From Syntrophomonadaceae bacterium (GTDB lineage: Bacteria; Bacillota_D; Dethiobacteria; DTU022), in contig PWUG01000154.1 of the NCBI GenBank assembly GCA_003562605.1, positions 1 to 21,673 on the forward strand: 21,673 bases of DNA. Direction: 5' to 3'. The notes beneath the pieces were generated by a model. That model made no database searches. It was not told the DNA's origin and saw nothing but the letters and a program-made list of their open reading frames with translations. Made by a program: the position numbers and the translations under genes. Positions within the stretch are counted from its first letter, which is position 1; each line of letters begins with the position of its first letter. Shown in pieces: positions 1-8,405 of the stretch.

Positions 1-266
1 ACCTGGGCATTTTGGAAGGAATTACCCGTGAAGTCGTTTTAGAGCTTGCTGAAAAGGAAGGGATTCAGGTCGCAGAAGAGCCTTTTACCCGCCATGACCT
101 TTATGTGGCCGATGAATGTTTTCTTACCGGAACTGCGGCAGAGGTGATTCCGGTTATTGAAGTGGATATGCGCATAATCGGCAGTGGCAAGCCGGGTCCG
201 ATTACCCGCCGCCTGATGGAAAAGTTCCGTGAACTGACCCAAAACGAAGGAATGCCTCTGGGGTAA
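1..266 (+). CDS. ilvE: Branched-chain-amino-acid aminotransferase, C-terminal fragment (cut by window start)
   Basis: This is the C-terminal end of a PLP-dependent fold-type IV aminotransferase. It is open from base 3 and stops with TAA at 264-266. The visible part begins LGILEGITREVVLELA, which matches the conserved (L)PGITR segment of IlvE/D-amino-acid aminotransferase proteins. It continues with a region ending in DECFLTGTAAEVIPV, the family's conserved TGTAAEV active-site segment, and a tail of the form IGSGKPGPIT. In the family, IlvE transfers the amino group between glutamate and the branched-chain 2-oxo acids, the last step of Val, Leu and Ile synthesis. The position just upstream of ilvD-ilvB-ilvN supports this biosynthetic role. 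About two thirds of the protein, including the catalytic lysine, lies before the window. A TTG at base 12 is internal, not the start. Confidence 0.9.
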   Translation, partial: LGILEGITREVVLELAEKEGIQVAEEPFTRHDLYVADECFLTGTAAEVIPVIEVDMRIIGSGKPGPITRRLMEKFRELTQNEGMPLG

Positions 267-366
267 CGGTAAAGCAGAATTTAGAAATCAAGAATAGGTT
301 ATCCAGAATGAAGAATTAAGGGAAGTGTTTAAGGAAAAACATGGGAACAGGAGGGGGTTTTATTTA

Positions 367-2058
367 ATGCGCAGCCATAAAGTAACTTCGGGTGTTGACC
401 GGGCTCCTCATCGTTCACTTTTCCGTGCATCGGGTTTCCACCCTGAAGAACTGAAACGCCCACTGATCGGGATTGTCAATTCGGCCAACGAAATTGTGCC
501 CGGCCACATTCACCTTGACAGCATCGCCGATGCGGTCAAAGCAGGGGTGCGCCTGGGAGGCGGGACCCCGATTGAATTTTCGACAATTGCTGTTTGTGAC
601 GGCATTGCCATGAATCATGCGGGCATGCATTATTCGCTGCCCAGCCGTGAAGTGGTCGCCGACAGCGTAGAAATAATGGTAGAGGCGCACTGTTTCGATG
701 CGCTGGTATTAATAACCAATTGCGACAAAATAACACCCGGGATGATGATGGCGGCTGCCAGGTTAAACCTGCCGGCAATCATTGTCAGCGGGGGCCCCAT
801 GCTGGCCGGTGAGCAAAAAGGCAAAAAGATCGACTTAAGCAGTGTTTTTGAAGGCGTCGGGGCCGTCAGGTCGGGTCGGATGCCGGAAGAAGAATTGGAA
901 GAGATGGAAACCAGGGCCTGCCCCGGTTGTGGCTCCTGTGCCGGTATGTTTACGGCCAATTCGATGAATTGTATGGCCGAAGCACTGGGCCTTGCCCTTC
1001 CGGGCAACGGCACCATTCCTGCCGTCAGCGCCGGGCGAATACTGTTGGCCAAGGAAGCAGGTATGCAGATTATGAATTTAATACGTGAAGGCGTTAATGT
1101 TGATAAAATACTGGTCCCCGAAGCTTTTGATAATGCCCTGGCTGTCGATATGGCCCTGGGCTGTTCGACAAATACACTCCTTCACCTTACTGCCCTTGCT
1201 CATGAGTGCGGACTTAAATTGGATTTAAACAGGGTTAATGAAATCAGTGAGCGCACTCCACAGCTCTGCCTGCTCAGCCCCGCCGGACCCGATCGAATCG
1301 AAGATCTGGACAGGGCGGGTGGTGTTCCGGCAGTCATGAGAGAGCTTATGAAAGCTAACTTGCTAAATAACGAGCTGATTACGGTGACCGGAAAAAAAGT
1401 TGCCGACAATCTTTCAGGGGCAGAAGTTATCGATCGGAAAATAATTCGTTCCACAGCAGAACCATACCGGCCGCAGGGCGGCCTGGCGGTTCTTTTTGGC
1501 AACCTTGCCCCTGAAGGAGCTGTGGTCAAGCAGGGCGCGGTCTCGGAAACGATGCAGCATTTCACAGGCACTGCGAGGGTCTTTGACAGTGAAGAAGAAA
1601 CTGTAGCAGCAATTAACAGAGGCATTGTTACGGAAGGCAGCGTTGTCGTAATTCGTTACGAAGGCCCGCGTGGAGGGCCGGGTATGCGGGAAATGCTTGC
1701 TCCTACATCTGTTCTGGCCGGTATGGGCCTTGATGAAAAAGTAGCCCTGATTACCGACGGCCGCTTCTCCGGAGCGACCAGGGGTGCTTCTATTGGTCAT
1801 GTATCCCCGGAAGCTGCTTCCGGAGGATTAATAGGCCTGGTCAAAGATGGCGATCAAATAACTATCGATATTCCAAAACATTCAATCGAACTGGAAGTTT
1901 CAGAGGAAGAGTTAAAGGAGCGTAGGAATGCCTGGCAGCGGCCGGAACCGAAAATAAACCGGGGCTACCTGAAGCGTTATGCAAGACAGGTTTCTTCAGC
2001 GGGAAGCGGCGCTGTCCTGGATGACGAAGTGGAAGCAGAAAAAGGTGATCTAAAATGA
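367..2058 (+). CDS. ilvD: Dihydroxy-acid dehydratase
   Basis: IlvD dehydrates 2,3-dihydroxy-isovalerate and 2,3-dihydroxy-3-methylvalerate to the 2-oxo acids, the penultimate step of Val/Ile synthesis. The 563-residue protein is full length. Cluster and active-site segments are intact: NCDKITPG with Cys119, the [11 protein letters not shown] segment with Cys185, Cys188 and Cys191, [19 protein letters not shown], and [19 protein letters not shown]. Residues 45-49 read PGHIH, so the cysteine found at this point in [2Fe-2S] dehydratases is missing. This is the E. coli-like form, which suggests an oxygen-labile [4Fe-4S] enzyme (inference). I chose ATG 367 because AGGAGGGGG lies 9 bases upstream. 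A GTG at 325 would add 14 residues and has no good ribosome binding site. The gene overlaps ilvB by 4 bases. Confidence 0.97.
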   Translation: MRSHKVTSGVDRAPHRSLFRASGFHPEELKRPLIGIVNSANEIVPGHIHLDSIADAVKAGVRLGGGTPIEFSTIAVCDGIAMNHAGMHYSLPSREVVADSVEIMVEAHCFDALVLITNCDKITPGMMMAAARLNLPAIIVSGGPMLAGEQKGKKIDLSSVFEGVGAVRSGRMPEEELEEMETRACPGCGSCAGMFTANSMNCMAEALGLALPGNGTIPAVSAGRILLAKEAGMQIMNLIREGVNVDKILVPEAFDNALAVDMALGCSTNTLLHLTALAHECGLKLDLNRVNEISERTPQLCLLSPAGPDRIEDLDRAGGVPAVMRELMKANLLNNELITVTGKKVADNLSGAEVIDRKIIRSTAEPYRPQGGLAVLFGNLAPEGAVVKQGAVSETMQHFTGTARVFDSEEETVAAINRGIVTEGSVVVIRYEGPRGGPGMREMLAPTSVLAGMGLDEKVALITDGRFSGATRGASIGHVSPEAASGGLIGLVKDGDQITIDIPKHSIELEVSEEELKERRNAWQRPEPKINRGYLKRYARQVSSAGSGAVLDDEVEAEKGDLK

Positions 2059-3749
2059 AAAAAAAGATGATTAAAGGGTCAGCGATGATTTTGGCTGCCC
2101 TTGAAAAAGAAGATGTCGAAATTATTTTCGGCTTTCCCGGAGGAGCTGTCCTGCCGCTTTATAACCAGCTCTACGATGCTCCTATTAAACACCTGCTGGT
2201 AAGGCATGAGCAGGCCGCCGTACACGCTGCTGACGGCTATGCGCGGGTTAGCGGACGACCGGGTGTGGTTTTTGCCACTTCCGGACCCGGAGCAACAAAC
2301 CTGGTTACCGGGATCGCCAATGCCTACATGGACTCGGTGCCCCTGGTCCTGATAACAGGCCAGGTAGCAAGCAGTTTCATTGGCACCGATGCATTTCAGG
2401 AAGCCGACATTACAGGAATTACACTTCCGATAACCAAGCATAATTACCTCGTAAAGAATATTGAAGACCTGCCGGGAATACTTGCAGAAGCATTTTACCT
2501 GGCTTCAACCGGACGACGTGGTCCGGTACTGATCGATGTTCCAAAAGATATTTTTGATCAGGAAGCGCAGTTTTCCTACAACAAAAAATGTGAAGTTCCG
2601 GGCTACAAACCGACTTACGAAGGTCATGCCGGACAGGTCAGCAGGGCAGTTAAAGCAATTCGTGATGCCAAAAAGCCGGTTATCTTCGGAGGTGGAGGTT
2701 TAATCAGATCCGGAGCGTCAGAAGCCCTGAAGGAACTGGCTGAAAAAGCGTGTATACCGGTTATCCTTTCTTTAATGGGCCTGGGGGCTTACCCGGGCGA
2801 CAGGGAACTGTTTCTCGGTATGCCGGGCATGCATGGGAGTGTCACAGCTAACTATGCCCTGACTGAGGCTGATTTAATAATTGCAACCGGGGTCCGTTTT
2901 GACGATCGTGTAACAGGCAAGCTCGAGTCTTTTGCCCAAAATGCAAAAATAATTCATATTGATATTGACCCGGCGGAGATTGGTAAAAATGTCAAGATTG
3001 ATGTTCCTATCGTTGGTGACGTCAGGCTGGTTTTAGAAGAGTTAATAAGAAAATTGCGACCGGGAAATACCGTAAAATGGCTGCAGCAAATTGCCTCATG
3101 GCAGGAAAAATTTCCTATGCCGGTCGGTTCTCCGGATTTAAAAAGCTATCTGAAACCCCAGTTTGTAATCAGGGAACTAAGCCGTATCAGCAAAAAAAAT
3201 ACGATTGTTGCCACAGATGTGGGCCAGCACCAGATGTGGGCAGCTCAGCATTTTACAGTTTATGAACCGCGCACCTTCATTACCTCCGGCGGTTTGGGAA
3301 CAATGGGCTACGGCTTCCCGGCGGCAATCGGTGCAAAATTGGCTTCTCCGGACAAAAAAGTGATCTGTATCAGTGGGGACGGCAGTTTCCAGATGAATAT
3401 CCAGGAGCTTGCTACTGCTGTTAATAATAAAATCGATATAACAATAGCACTGATCAACAACGGCTATCTCGGGATGGTCCGCCAGTGGCAGGATATTTTT
3501 TATAACAAACGCTATTCCCACACCGCCATGGATACAAGCCCCGATTTTGTTAAAGTAGCAGAAGCATATGGAGCCAGGGGCCTTCGCGCTGCCGATGAAA
3601 AAGAAGCAACAGCGGCGATTAAGCAGGCGATGACTGAGAAGGGGCCGGTCTTGATTGATTTTATAGTTGACCCCGAAGAGAATGTGTATCCCATGGTAGC
3701 TCCGAATCGTCCTATAAATGAAATTATAGTCGGGAGTGATCAATTGTGA
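2055..3749 (+). CDS. ilvB: Acetolactate synthase, large catalytic subunit
   Basis: The ThDP-dependent large subunit of acetohydroxyacid synthase condenses two pyruvates, or pyruvate and 2-oxobutyrate, in the first common step of branched-chain amino acid synthesis. At 564 residues it is typical in length. The N-terminal pyrimidine-binding domain has [12 protein letters not shown] and the catalytic glutamate Glu52 in [16 protein letters not shown]. The middle FAD/nucleotide domain contains [11 protein letters not shown]. The C-terminal pyrophosphate domain carries the ThDP motif GDGSFQMN...[13 protein letters not shown]. The FDDRVTG and MVRQWQ segments indicate the biosynthetic FAD-type enzyme and not the catabolic AlsS, as does the regulatory subunit encoded next. 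The start overlaps the ilvD stop (ATGA), and the stop overlaps the ilvN GTG (GTGA), so the three subunits are probably translationally coupled. Confidence 0.97.
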   Translation: MKKKMIKGSAMILAALEKEDVEIIFGFPGGAVLPLYNQLYDAPIKHLLVRHEQAAVHAADGYARVSGRPGVVFATSGPGATNLVTGIANAYMDSVPLVLITGQVASSFIGTDAFQEADITGITLPITKHNYLVKNIEDLPGILAEAFYLASTGRRGPVLIDVPKDIFDQEAQFSYNKKCEVPGYKPTYEGHAGQVSRAVKAIRDAKKPVIFGGGGLIRSGASEALKELAEKACIPVILSLMGLGAYPGDRELFLGMPGMHGSVTANYALTEADLIIATGVRFDDRVTGKLESFAQNAKIIHIDIDPAEIGKNVKIDVPIVGDVRLVLEELIRKLRPGNTVKWLQQIASWQEKFPMPVGSPDLKSYLKPQFVIRELSRISKKNTIVATDVGQHQMWAAQHFTVYEPRTFITSGGLGTMGYGFPAAIGAKLASPDKKVICISGDGSFQMNIQELATAVNNKIDITIALINNGYLGMVRQWQDIFYNKRYSHTAMDTSPDFVKVAEAYGARGLRAADEKEATAAIKQAMTEKGPVLIDFIVDPEENVYPMVAPNRPINEIIVGSDQL

Positions 3750-4240
3750 AACATATTCTGGCCGTTATTGTTGAAAATAAGCCCGGAGCTTTAACCCGGG
3801 TATCGGGGCTATTCAGCCGCCGTGGTTTTAATATTGAAAACATTGCCGTCGGTGAAACAATGACCCCGGGTATCTCCCGAATGACGATTACCGTAGAAGG
3901 CAGTGAACTTTTAATTGAACAGGTTATGAAGCAGCTTCACAAACTGATTAACGTAATCAAGGTTAGCAACCTTTCCAGCGAGCCTTCGGTAATGCGTGAA
4001 CTGATGCTGCTTAAAGTTAATGCTGAAACCGGCAGTCGCAGCGATATACAGCAGATCGTGGAAACCTTCCGCGGTAAAGTGGTTGATGTTTCACCCGACT
4101 CGATGATAATAGAAGTTACCGGAAACGATGACAAGCTGGAAGCGATCAAACTACTGCTTCAACATTTCGGGATCAAAGAGGTTGTTCGTACCGGTAAGGT
4201 TGCCCTGCTGCGCGGTTCAAAAGTAACCAAAGAGAGCTAA
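3746..4240 (+). CDS. ilvN: Acetolactate synthase, small regulatory subunit
   Basis: This is the regulatory subunit that activates IlvB and, in characterised family members, makes it sensitive to valine feedback. It has 164 residues, the usual length of the two-domain form. The N-terminal ACT domain (about 1-75) begins [36 protein letters not shown], written here only in its key parts: VENKPGAL, LFSRRGFNI and the glycine-rich turn. The second domain (about 80-160) includes RELMLLKV and GKVALLRG. The start is GTG 3746, inside the ilvB stop as GTGA. Ligand residues at the ACT interface look normal. A 124-base gap with a possible terminator separates this gene from leuC. Confidence 0.95.
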   Translation: MKHILAVIVENKPGALTRVSGLFSRRGFNIENIAVGETMTPGISRMTITVEGSELLIEQVMKQLHKLINVIKVSNLSSEPSVMRELMLLKVNAETGSRSDIQQIVETFRGKVVDVSPDSMIIEVTGNDDKLEAIKLLLQHFGIKEVVRTGKVALLRGSKVTKES

Positions 4241-4315
4241 ATAATAGAGTTAAGGGCAGGCATCGGAACTATAAGCTCAGAATTTTACAGAATGGCAAAG
4301 GAAGTAATAAGAGGC

Positions 4316-4340
4316 TCCCAGCCCTTTGGCGGGATTTTTT
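4316..4340 (+). terminator. Possible intrinsic terminator or attenuator between ilvN and leuC
   Basis: TCCC-A-GCC pairs with GGC-GGGA across a CTTT loop, giving 7 base pairs with one bulged A, directly followed by six T residues. It sits 76 bases after the ilvN stop and 24 bases before the preferred leuC start. The stem is short and bulged, so read-through is likely. It would fit partial attenuation of leuCD relative to ilvDBN. No T-box motif is visible beside it. Confidence 0.4.
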
Positions 4341-4364
4341 AAAATAACTGAAAGACGGTGGATA

Positions 4365-5642
4365 ATGGTAAAAAGCAATGGGTCGACTATGGTGGAAAAA
4401 ATACTGGCGGCCAGAGCCGGCAGGGCAGAAGTAATGCCGGGAGACCTGGTTAACGTCCAGGTTGACCTGGCTCTGGGCAACGACATTACTGCACCGGTGG
4501 CTATCAGGGAGTTTGAGCGTTTTGGTTTGGACCGGGTTTTTGATCCTGATAAAATTATCCTCGTTCCCGATCATTTCACGCCAAACAAAGATATTGCAGC
4601 GGCAGAGCAGGCCATGGTTTTGCGCCGCTTTGCCAGGAAGTACGGAATAAAGCATTACTACGAAGTGGGCCGAATGGGCATAGAACATGCTCTCCTTCCG
4701 GAGCAGGGCCTGGTGCGTCCCGGGATGGTTATTATCGGGGCAGATTCACACACCTGCACTTACGGGGCTCTCGGGGCTTTTGCAACCGGTGTAGGCAGTA
4801 CAGACCTTGCTGCTGCTATGGCTATCGGCGAAGCCTGGTTTAAAGTCCCACCGACGGTTCGCTTCGAGTATGAAGGGTTACTGCCTGAATGGGTCGGTGG
4901 CAAGGACTTGATTTTATATACTATTGGCCGAATTGGTGTTGACGGGGCCCGTTACCGGGCCATGGAATTTGCCGGTTCTGTTATTGAAGAGCTTTCAATG
5001 GACGGGCGCCTGACCATGACTAATATGGCAATTGAAGCAGGTGGCAAATGCGGGTACGTCCAGCCTGACGAAATCACTTTCGATTATCTTAAAGGCAGGA
5101 CTACTCTTCCATATGAAGTTTTTTACAGTGATGATGATGCCCGCTACGAGCAGACATTTAATTTTGATATAAGTGATATGGAACCGCAAATCGCTTTTCC
5201 CCCTTCCCCCGACAATGTTCGCGCGCTGTCGGAAGCATCAGGAATAGAACTTCAGCAGGTGGTAATCGGCTCCTGCACCAACGGGCGAATTGAAGATTTA
5301 CGTATTGCAGCATCTGTTATCAAAGGTAAAAGAGTTCACCCCAGGGTCAGACTGCTTATTATTCCCGCCACGCAGCAGATTTATCGCCAGGCCCTGGAAG
5401 AGGGTCTGCTGGCGGCTTTCATCGATGCCGAAGCAGCGGTTAGCACTCCCACTTGTGGCCCCTGTCTCGGCGGACACATGGGTATCCTTGCCCGTGGAGA
5501 AAAAGCGCTGGCAACCACAAACCGGAATTTCATCGGCCGGATGGGCCACCCTGAAAGCGAAGTCTATTTATGCGGCCCTGCCGTTGCCGCCGCTTCAGCA
5601 GTAGCAGGGGAAATAGTCCACCCGGAGGAGGTTGTATCATGA
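4365..5642 (+). CDS. leuC: 3-isopropylmalate dehydratase, large subunit
   Basis: LeuC with LeuD isomerises 2-isopropylmalate to 3-isopropylmalate in leucine synthesis, using an aconitase-type [4Fe-4S] cluster. The protein has 425 residues from ATG 4365, the length of the shorter bacterial/archaeal-type LeuC. Key elements are VPDHFTPNKD, IGADSHTCTYGALGAFATGVGSTD, GSCTNGR with Cys304, and TPTCGPCLGGHMG with Cys364 and Cys367, so all three cluster cysteines are present. Homoaconitase is related and cannot be excluded by sequence alone, but the ilv neighbours favour LeuC. The start is not certain: ATG 4365 has only GGTGG close by, ATG 4389 would give the common MVEKILA beginning, and TTG 4326 lies inside the hairpin described above. 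The stop overlaps the leuD start (ATGA). Confidence 0.93.
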   Translation: MVKSNGSTMVEKILAARAGRAEVMPGDLVNVQVDLALGNDITAPVAIREFERFGLDRVFDPDKIILVPDHFTPNKDIAAAEQAMVLRRFARKYGIKHYYEVGRMGIEHALLPEQGLVRPGMVIIGADSHTCTYGALGAFATGVGSTDLAAAMAIGEAWFKVPPTVRFEYEGLLPEWVGGKDLILYTIGRIGVDGARYRAMEFAGSVIEELSMDGRLTMTNMAIEAGGKCGYVQPDEITFDYLKGRTTLPYEVFYSDDDARYEQTFNFDISDMEPQIAFPPSPDNVRALSEASGIELQQVVIGSCTNGRIEDLRIAASVIKGKRVHPRVRLLIIPATQQIYRQALEEGLLAAFIDAEAAVSTPTCGPCLGGHMGILARGEKALATTNRNFIGRMGHPESEVYLCGPAVAAASAVAGEIVHPEEVVS

Positions 5643-6142
5643 TCATTGAAGGCAGAATATGGATTTTTGGTGATAATATTGATACTGATGCAATCATCGC
5701 TGCCCGTTACTTAAGCATTGTAGAGCCGAGTGAGTTGGCGAAACACCTGATGGAAGATATTAAACCGGATTTTCCGGGCCTTGTACAACCTGGTGATATA
5801 ATTGTGGCAGGCAGTAATTTTGGCTGCGGCAGCTCGCGTGAGCATGCCCCTCTGGCTATTAAGGGTGCCGGTATTTCCTGTGTTATTGCCCTTAGTTTTG
5901 CCCGGATATTTTACCGCAACGCTATAAATATCGGACTGCCGATTCTTGAATGCCACGATGATCTGACTAACCTTTCATCGGGAGCAGATCAACTGCAGGT
6001 GAACCTTGAGAAGGGGTTAATCACACATCTTCAGAGCGGCTGTACATACCAGGCAGCTCCTTTCCCTCCTTTTATGCAAGAGATTATCAGCCGTGGCGGT
6101 TTGGTGGAATATGTCAAGGCACGCCTTGATCTCCGGCAGTAA
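5639..6142 (+). CDS. leuD: 3-isopropylmalate dehydratase, small subunit
   Basis: This swivelling-domain subunit completes the LeuCD isomerase and supplies the substrate-recognition loop. It has 167 residues. FGDNIDTDAIIAARYL is the family N-terminus, followed by GSNFGCGSSREHAP around residues 59-72, the conserved substrate-phosphate/carboxylate-binding loop, and ARIFYRNAINIGLP. After Tyr24-Leu25 the loop reads Ser-Ile, where many LeuD proteins have Asn-Thr. This is a small departure in the region that separates isopropylmalate from homoaconitate substrates. The ATG overlaps the leuC stop, and CCGGAGGAGG lies a few bases upstream, so the start is secure. No leuB follows; the next gene is an EF-G-like GTPase. 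Confidence 0.93.
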   Translation: MIIEGRIWIFGDNIDTDAIIAARYLSIVEPSELAKHLMEDIKPDFPGLVQPGDIIVAGSNFGCGSSREHAPLAIKGAGISCVIALSFARIFYRNAINIGLPILECHDDLTNLSSGADQLQVNLEKGLITHLQSGCTYQAAPFPPFMQEIISRGGLVEYVKARLDLRQ

Positions 6143-6200
6143 AGGTTTTTTCTATTTGCATTTTTTAATTGATAATGGTAGTGTAAATTGATCATTCGGT

Positions 6201-6206
6201 TATAAT
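6201..6206 (+). promoter_or_regulatory. TATAAT -10 hexamer upstream of the EF-G-like gene
   Basis: A perfect TATAAT lies in the 115-base gap between leuD and the EF-G-like gene. No convincing -35 hexamer is found 16-18 bases upstream, so the promoter call rests on the -10 box, the gap and the functional change between the genes. The transcript start would leave a leader of about 45 bases. Confidence 0.35.
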
Positions 6207-6257
6207 ACTTCTAACCGGTTCGGATGGCTGGTTGGGTGATATTGAGGAGGCATATGC

Positions 6258-8345
6258 ATGAAGAAGTACACCAGCGAAAATATTCGCAACGTAGCATTAA
6301 TATCCCATGGCGGTGCCGGTAAAACTTCCCTTACCGAAGCGCTGCTTTTTACATCGGGGGCGGTTAACCGACTGGGGAAAATTGAATCAGGCAACACAAC
6401 CACCGATTTTGATCCCGATGAAATCAAAAAGCAGGTTACAATCAATGTCGGCCTTGCTCCTCTCGAGTGGAGTGGTGTAAAAATTAACCTGCTGGATACC
6501 CCGGGATATTTTGACTTTATCGGGGATGTTCTCGGGGCGCTTAGGGTCGCGGACAGTGTGGTCGCAGTGGTGTGTGCTGTTTCCGGCGTGGAAGTTGGAA
6601 CAGAAAAAGTTTGGGGTTATGCCGATGATTTCAACCTGCCCCGTTTTGTTGCCATCAATAAACTTGATCGTGAGAACGCCAATTATGAAGGCACCCTCGA
6701 ACAGCTGAGAACTCATTTCGGCCTGAGCGTTGCACCACTGCAGATGCCTATCGGCAAAGAAGCCGACTTTAAAGGTGTTGTAGACCTGATTCGGCAAAAA
6801 GCAATTTTATTTTCTGATGACGGGATGAAGGTTACAGAAGAAGATATTCCCGAAGACTTGAGCAAAATGGCCCGGGATTTAAGAGAAAAATTAATCGAAG
6901 CTGTAGCTGAAGCAGACGATACCCTTTTGGAAAAATATCTTGAAGGCGAAGCTTTAAGCGACGCCGAGGTTGACGAAGGCCTCCGCCAGGGTGTTCTTAC
7001 GGGTAAAATAATCCCTGTTCTCTGCTGTGCCGGAACCAGGAATTTCGGAACTCAGCCCATGCTCGACCTGATTAAGAGCTACCTCCCTTCTCCTCTCGAC
7101 CAAGAAGAGCTCAAAGGCCACCTCCCGGGAAGCGATGAAGAAGTAGTCAGGAAGCTGAGCCCCGATGAACCTCTCTCTGCTTTTGTATTTAAGACCCTGG
7201 CCGACCCTTACGTTGGGCGGATTAATTATTTTCGGGTATACTCGGGAATGGTCAAACCCGACAGCCAGATTTACAACTCAACCAAAGATATCACTGAACG
7301 CTTCGGACAGGTTTTCTCGATGCGCGGTAAAAACCAGATAACGATGGAGGAAGTTGTTACCGGTGATATTGCCTGTGTGGCCAAATTGCAGGAAACCGCT
7401 ACGGGCGACACCCTTTGCAATAGCAATTCACCGATTGTATTTCCCGCACTTGATTTCCCTGATCCGGTTATATCTTTTGCCGTTGAACCGAAAACCAAGG
7501 GTGATGAAGATAAAGTCAGCAGTGGCCTGGCTCGTTTTTTGGAAGAAGATCCTACTTTTAAATTGGAAAGAAGAGCAGAAACCAAGCAGACAGTTATTTC
7601 CGGCCTTGGAGAGCTGCACCTTGACATAATTGTCAGCCGCCTGTCTCAGAAGTTCGGCGTCGATGTCGGGCTATCCACACCGAAGGTGCCTTATAAAGAG
7701 ACCATCAAGGGGCAAACCAAAGTTGAAGGCAAACATAAGAAACAATCCGGCGGTCGTGGCCAGTTCGGGCATGTCTATTTAGAGCTCGAGCCTGCCGAAA
7801 CGGGACAGGGCCTGGTTTTTGAGAACAAAATTTTCGGTGGATCCGTTCCGAGACAGTATGTACCGGCAGTTGAAAAAGGCGTAATTGAGGCAATGGAAGA
7901 AGGTGTAGTTGCCGGTTACCCGGTTGTAGATGTAGTAGTCAGGCTTGTTGACGGTTCCTATCACACCGTTGACTCTTCCGAGATGGCCTTTAAAATTGCT
8001 GCATCCCAGGCTTTTAAAAAAGGAATGGAACAAGCCGGGGCAGTATTGATGGAGCCTATAATGGATATTGAAGTTGTCGTTCCGGAAGCGTTCATGGGCG
8101 ATATCATGGGCGACTTAAACAGCAAAAGAGGGCGTATACAGGGTATGGAGCCTGAAGATGGCCTGCAGAAAATCCGGGCCCAGGTGCCGATGGCTGAAAT
8201 GTTCAAGTATTCGATCGACCTGCGTTCAATGACACAGGGGCGGGGCTTTTTCTCCATGGATTTTTCACATTATGAAGAGGTCCCCCACCAGGTGGCCGAG
8301 CAGGTTATTGCTGTAGAAAAAGCTGCAAAGGAAGAAGAAGCATAA
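6258..8345 (+). CDS. EF-G-like translational GTPase (EF-G-2 type)
   Basis: This 695-residue GTPase has the full five-domain elongation factor G layout. The P-loop reads HGGAGKTS (17-24) instead of the AHIDAGKTT of housekeeping EF-G. The G3 motif is DTPGY (80-84), with tyrosine where canonical EF-G and EF-Tu have the GTPase-activating histidine, and NKLD (134-137) is intact. Domains III-V are recognisable from SGLGELHLDI, the GGRGQFGHV region of domain IV, and the SKRGRIQGM segment. These departures match the EF-G-2 paralogue group known from Thermus and many Firmicutes, whose role is less clear than that of FusA. No rpsL, rpsG or tuf lies nearby, which agrees with a paralogue. GAGGAGG at 6244-6250 lies 7 bases before ATG 6258. 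The gene ends at a bidirectional terminator. Confidence 0.9.
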   Translation: MKKYTSENIRNVALISHGGAGKTSLTEALLFTSGAVNRLGKIESGNTTTDFDPDEIKKQVTINVGLAPLEWSGVKINLLDTPGYFDFIGDVLGALRVADSVVAVVCAVSGVEVGTEKVWGYADDFNLPRFVAINKLDRENANYEGTLEQLRTHFGLSVAPLQMPIGKEADFKGVVDLIRQKAILFSDDGMKVTEEDIPEDLSKMARDLREKLIEAVAEADDTLLEKYLEGEALSDAEVDEGLRQGVLTGKIIPVLCCAGTRNFGTQPMLDLIKSYLPSPLDQEELKGHLPGSDEEVVRKLSPDEPLSAFVFKTLADPYVGRINYFRVYSGMVKPDSQIYNSTKDITERFGQVFSMRGKNQITMEEVVTGDIACVAKLQETATGDTLCNSNSPIVFPALDFPDPVISFAVEPKTKGDEDKVSSGLARFLEEDPTFKLERRAETKQTVISGLGELHLDIIVSRLSQKFGVDVGLSTPKVPYKETIKGQTKVEGKHKKQSGGRGQFGHVYLELEPAETGQGLVFENKIFGGSVPRQYVPAVEKGVIEAMEEGVVAGYPVVDVVVRLVDGSYHTVDSSEMAFKIAASQAFKKGMEQAGAVLMEPIMDIEVVVPEAFMGDIMGDLNSKRGRIQGMEPEDGLQKIRAQVPMAEMFKYSIDLRSMTQGRGFFSMDFSHYEEVPHQVAEQVIAVEKAAKEEEA

Positions 8346-8375
8346 ATTCAGCACACTGAACAGCAAGACTAATAT

Positions 8376-8405
8376 AAAGGGCGACCTGAAACGGTCGCCC
8401 CTTTT
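8376..8405. terminator. Bidirectional intrinsic terminator between convergent genes
   Basis: GGGCGACC (8379-8386) pairs perfectly with GGTCGCCC (8393-8400) around a TGAAAC loop. It is flanked by AAA on the left and CTTTT on the right, so both strands end in a stem followed by T residues. It lies 33 bases after the EF-G-like stop and directly downstream of the minus-strand ATP-grasp gene, whose stop is at 8404-8406. It therefore serves both transcripts. Confidence 0.85.

Noticed and set aside
325..366. Earlier GTG start of ilvD
   Set aside because: It adds 14 non-conserved residues and the ribosome binding site AGGAGGGGG lies inside the added part, correctly spaced for ATG 367.
5570..5638. 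Upstream extension of leuD
   Set aside because: It is the leuC 3' end read in another frame. The ATG at 5639 overlaps the leuC stop and has GGAGGAGG before it.
6121..6156. Terminator after leuD (CCTT...AAGG then T6)
   Set aside because: Only 4 A/T-poor base pairs around a long loop; too weak to call despite the T-run.
7271..8257. Long antisense ORFs within the EF-G-like gene
   Set aside because: They are products of codon bias on the opposite strand; none has a ribosome binding site or recognisable motifs.
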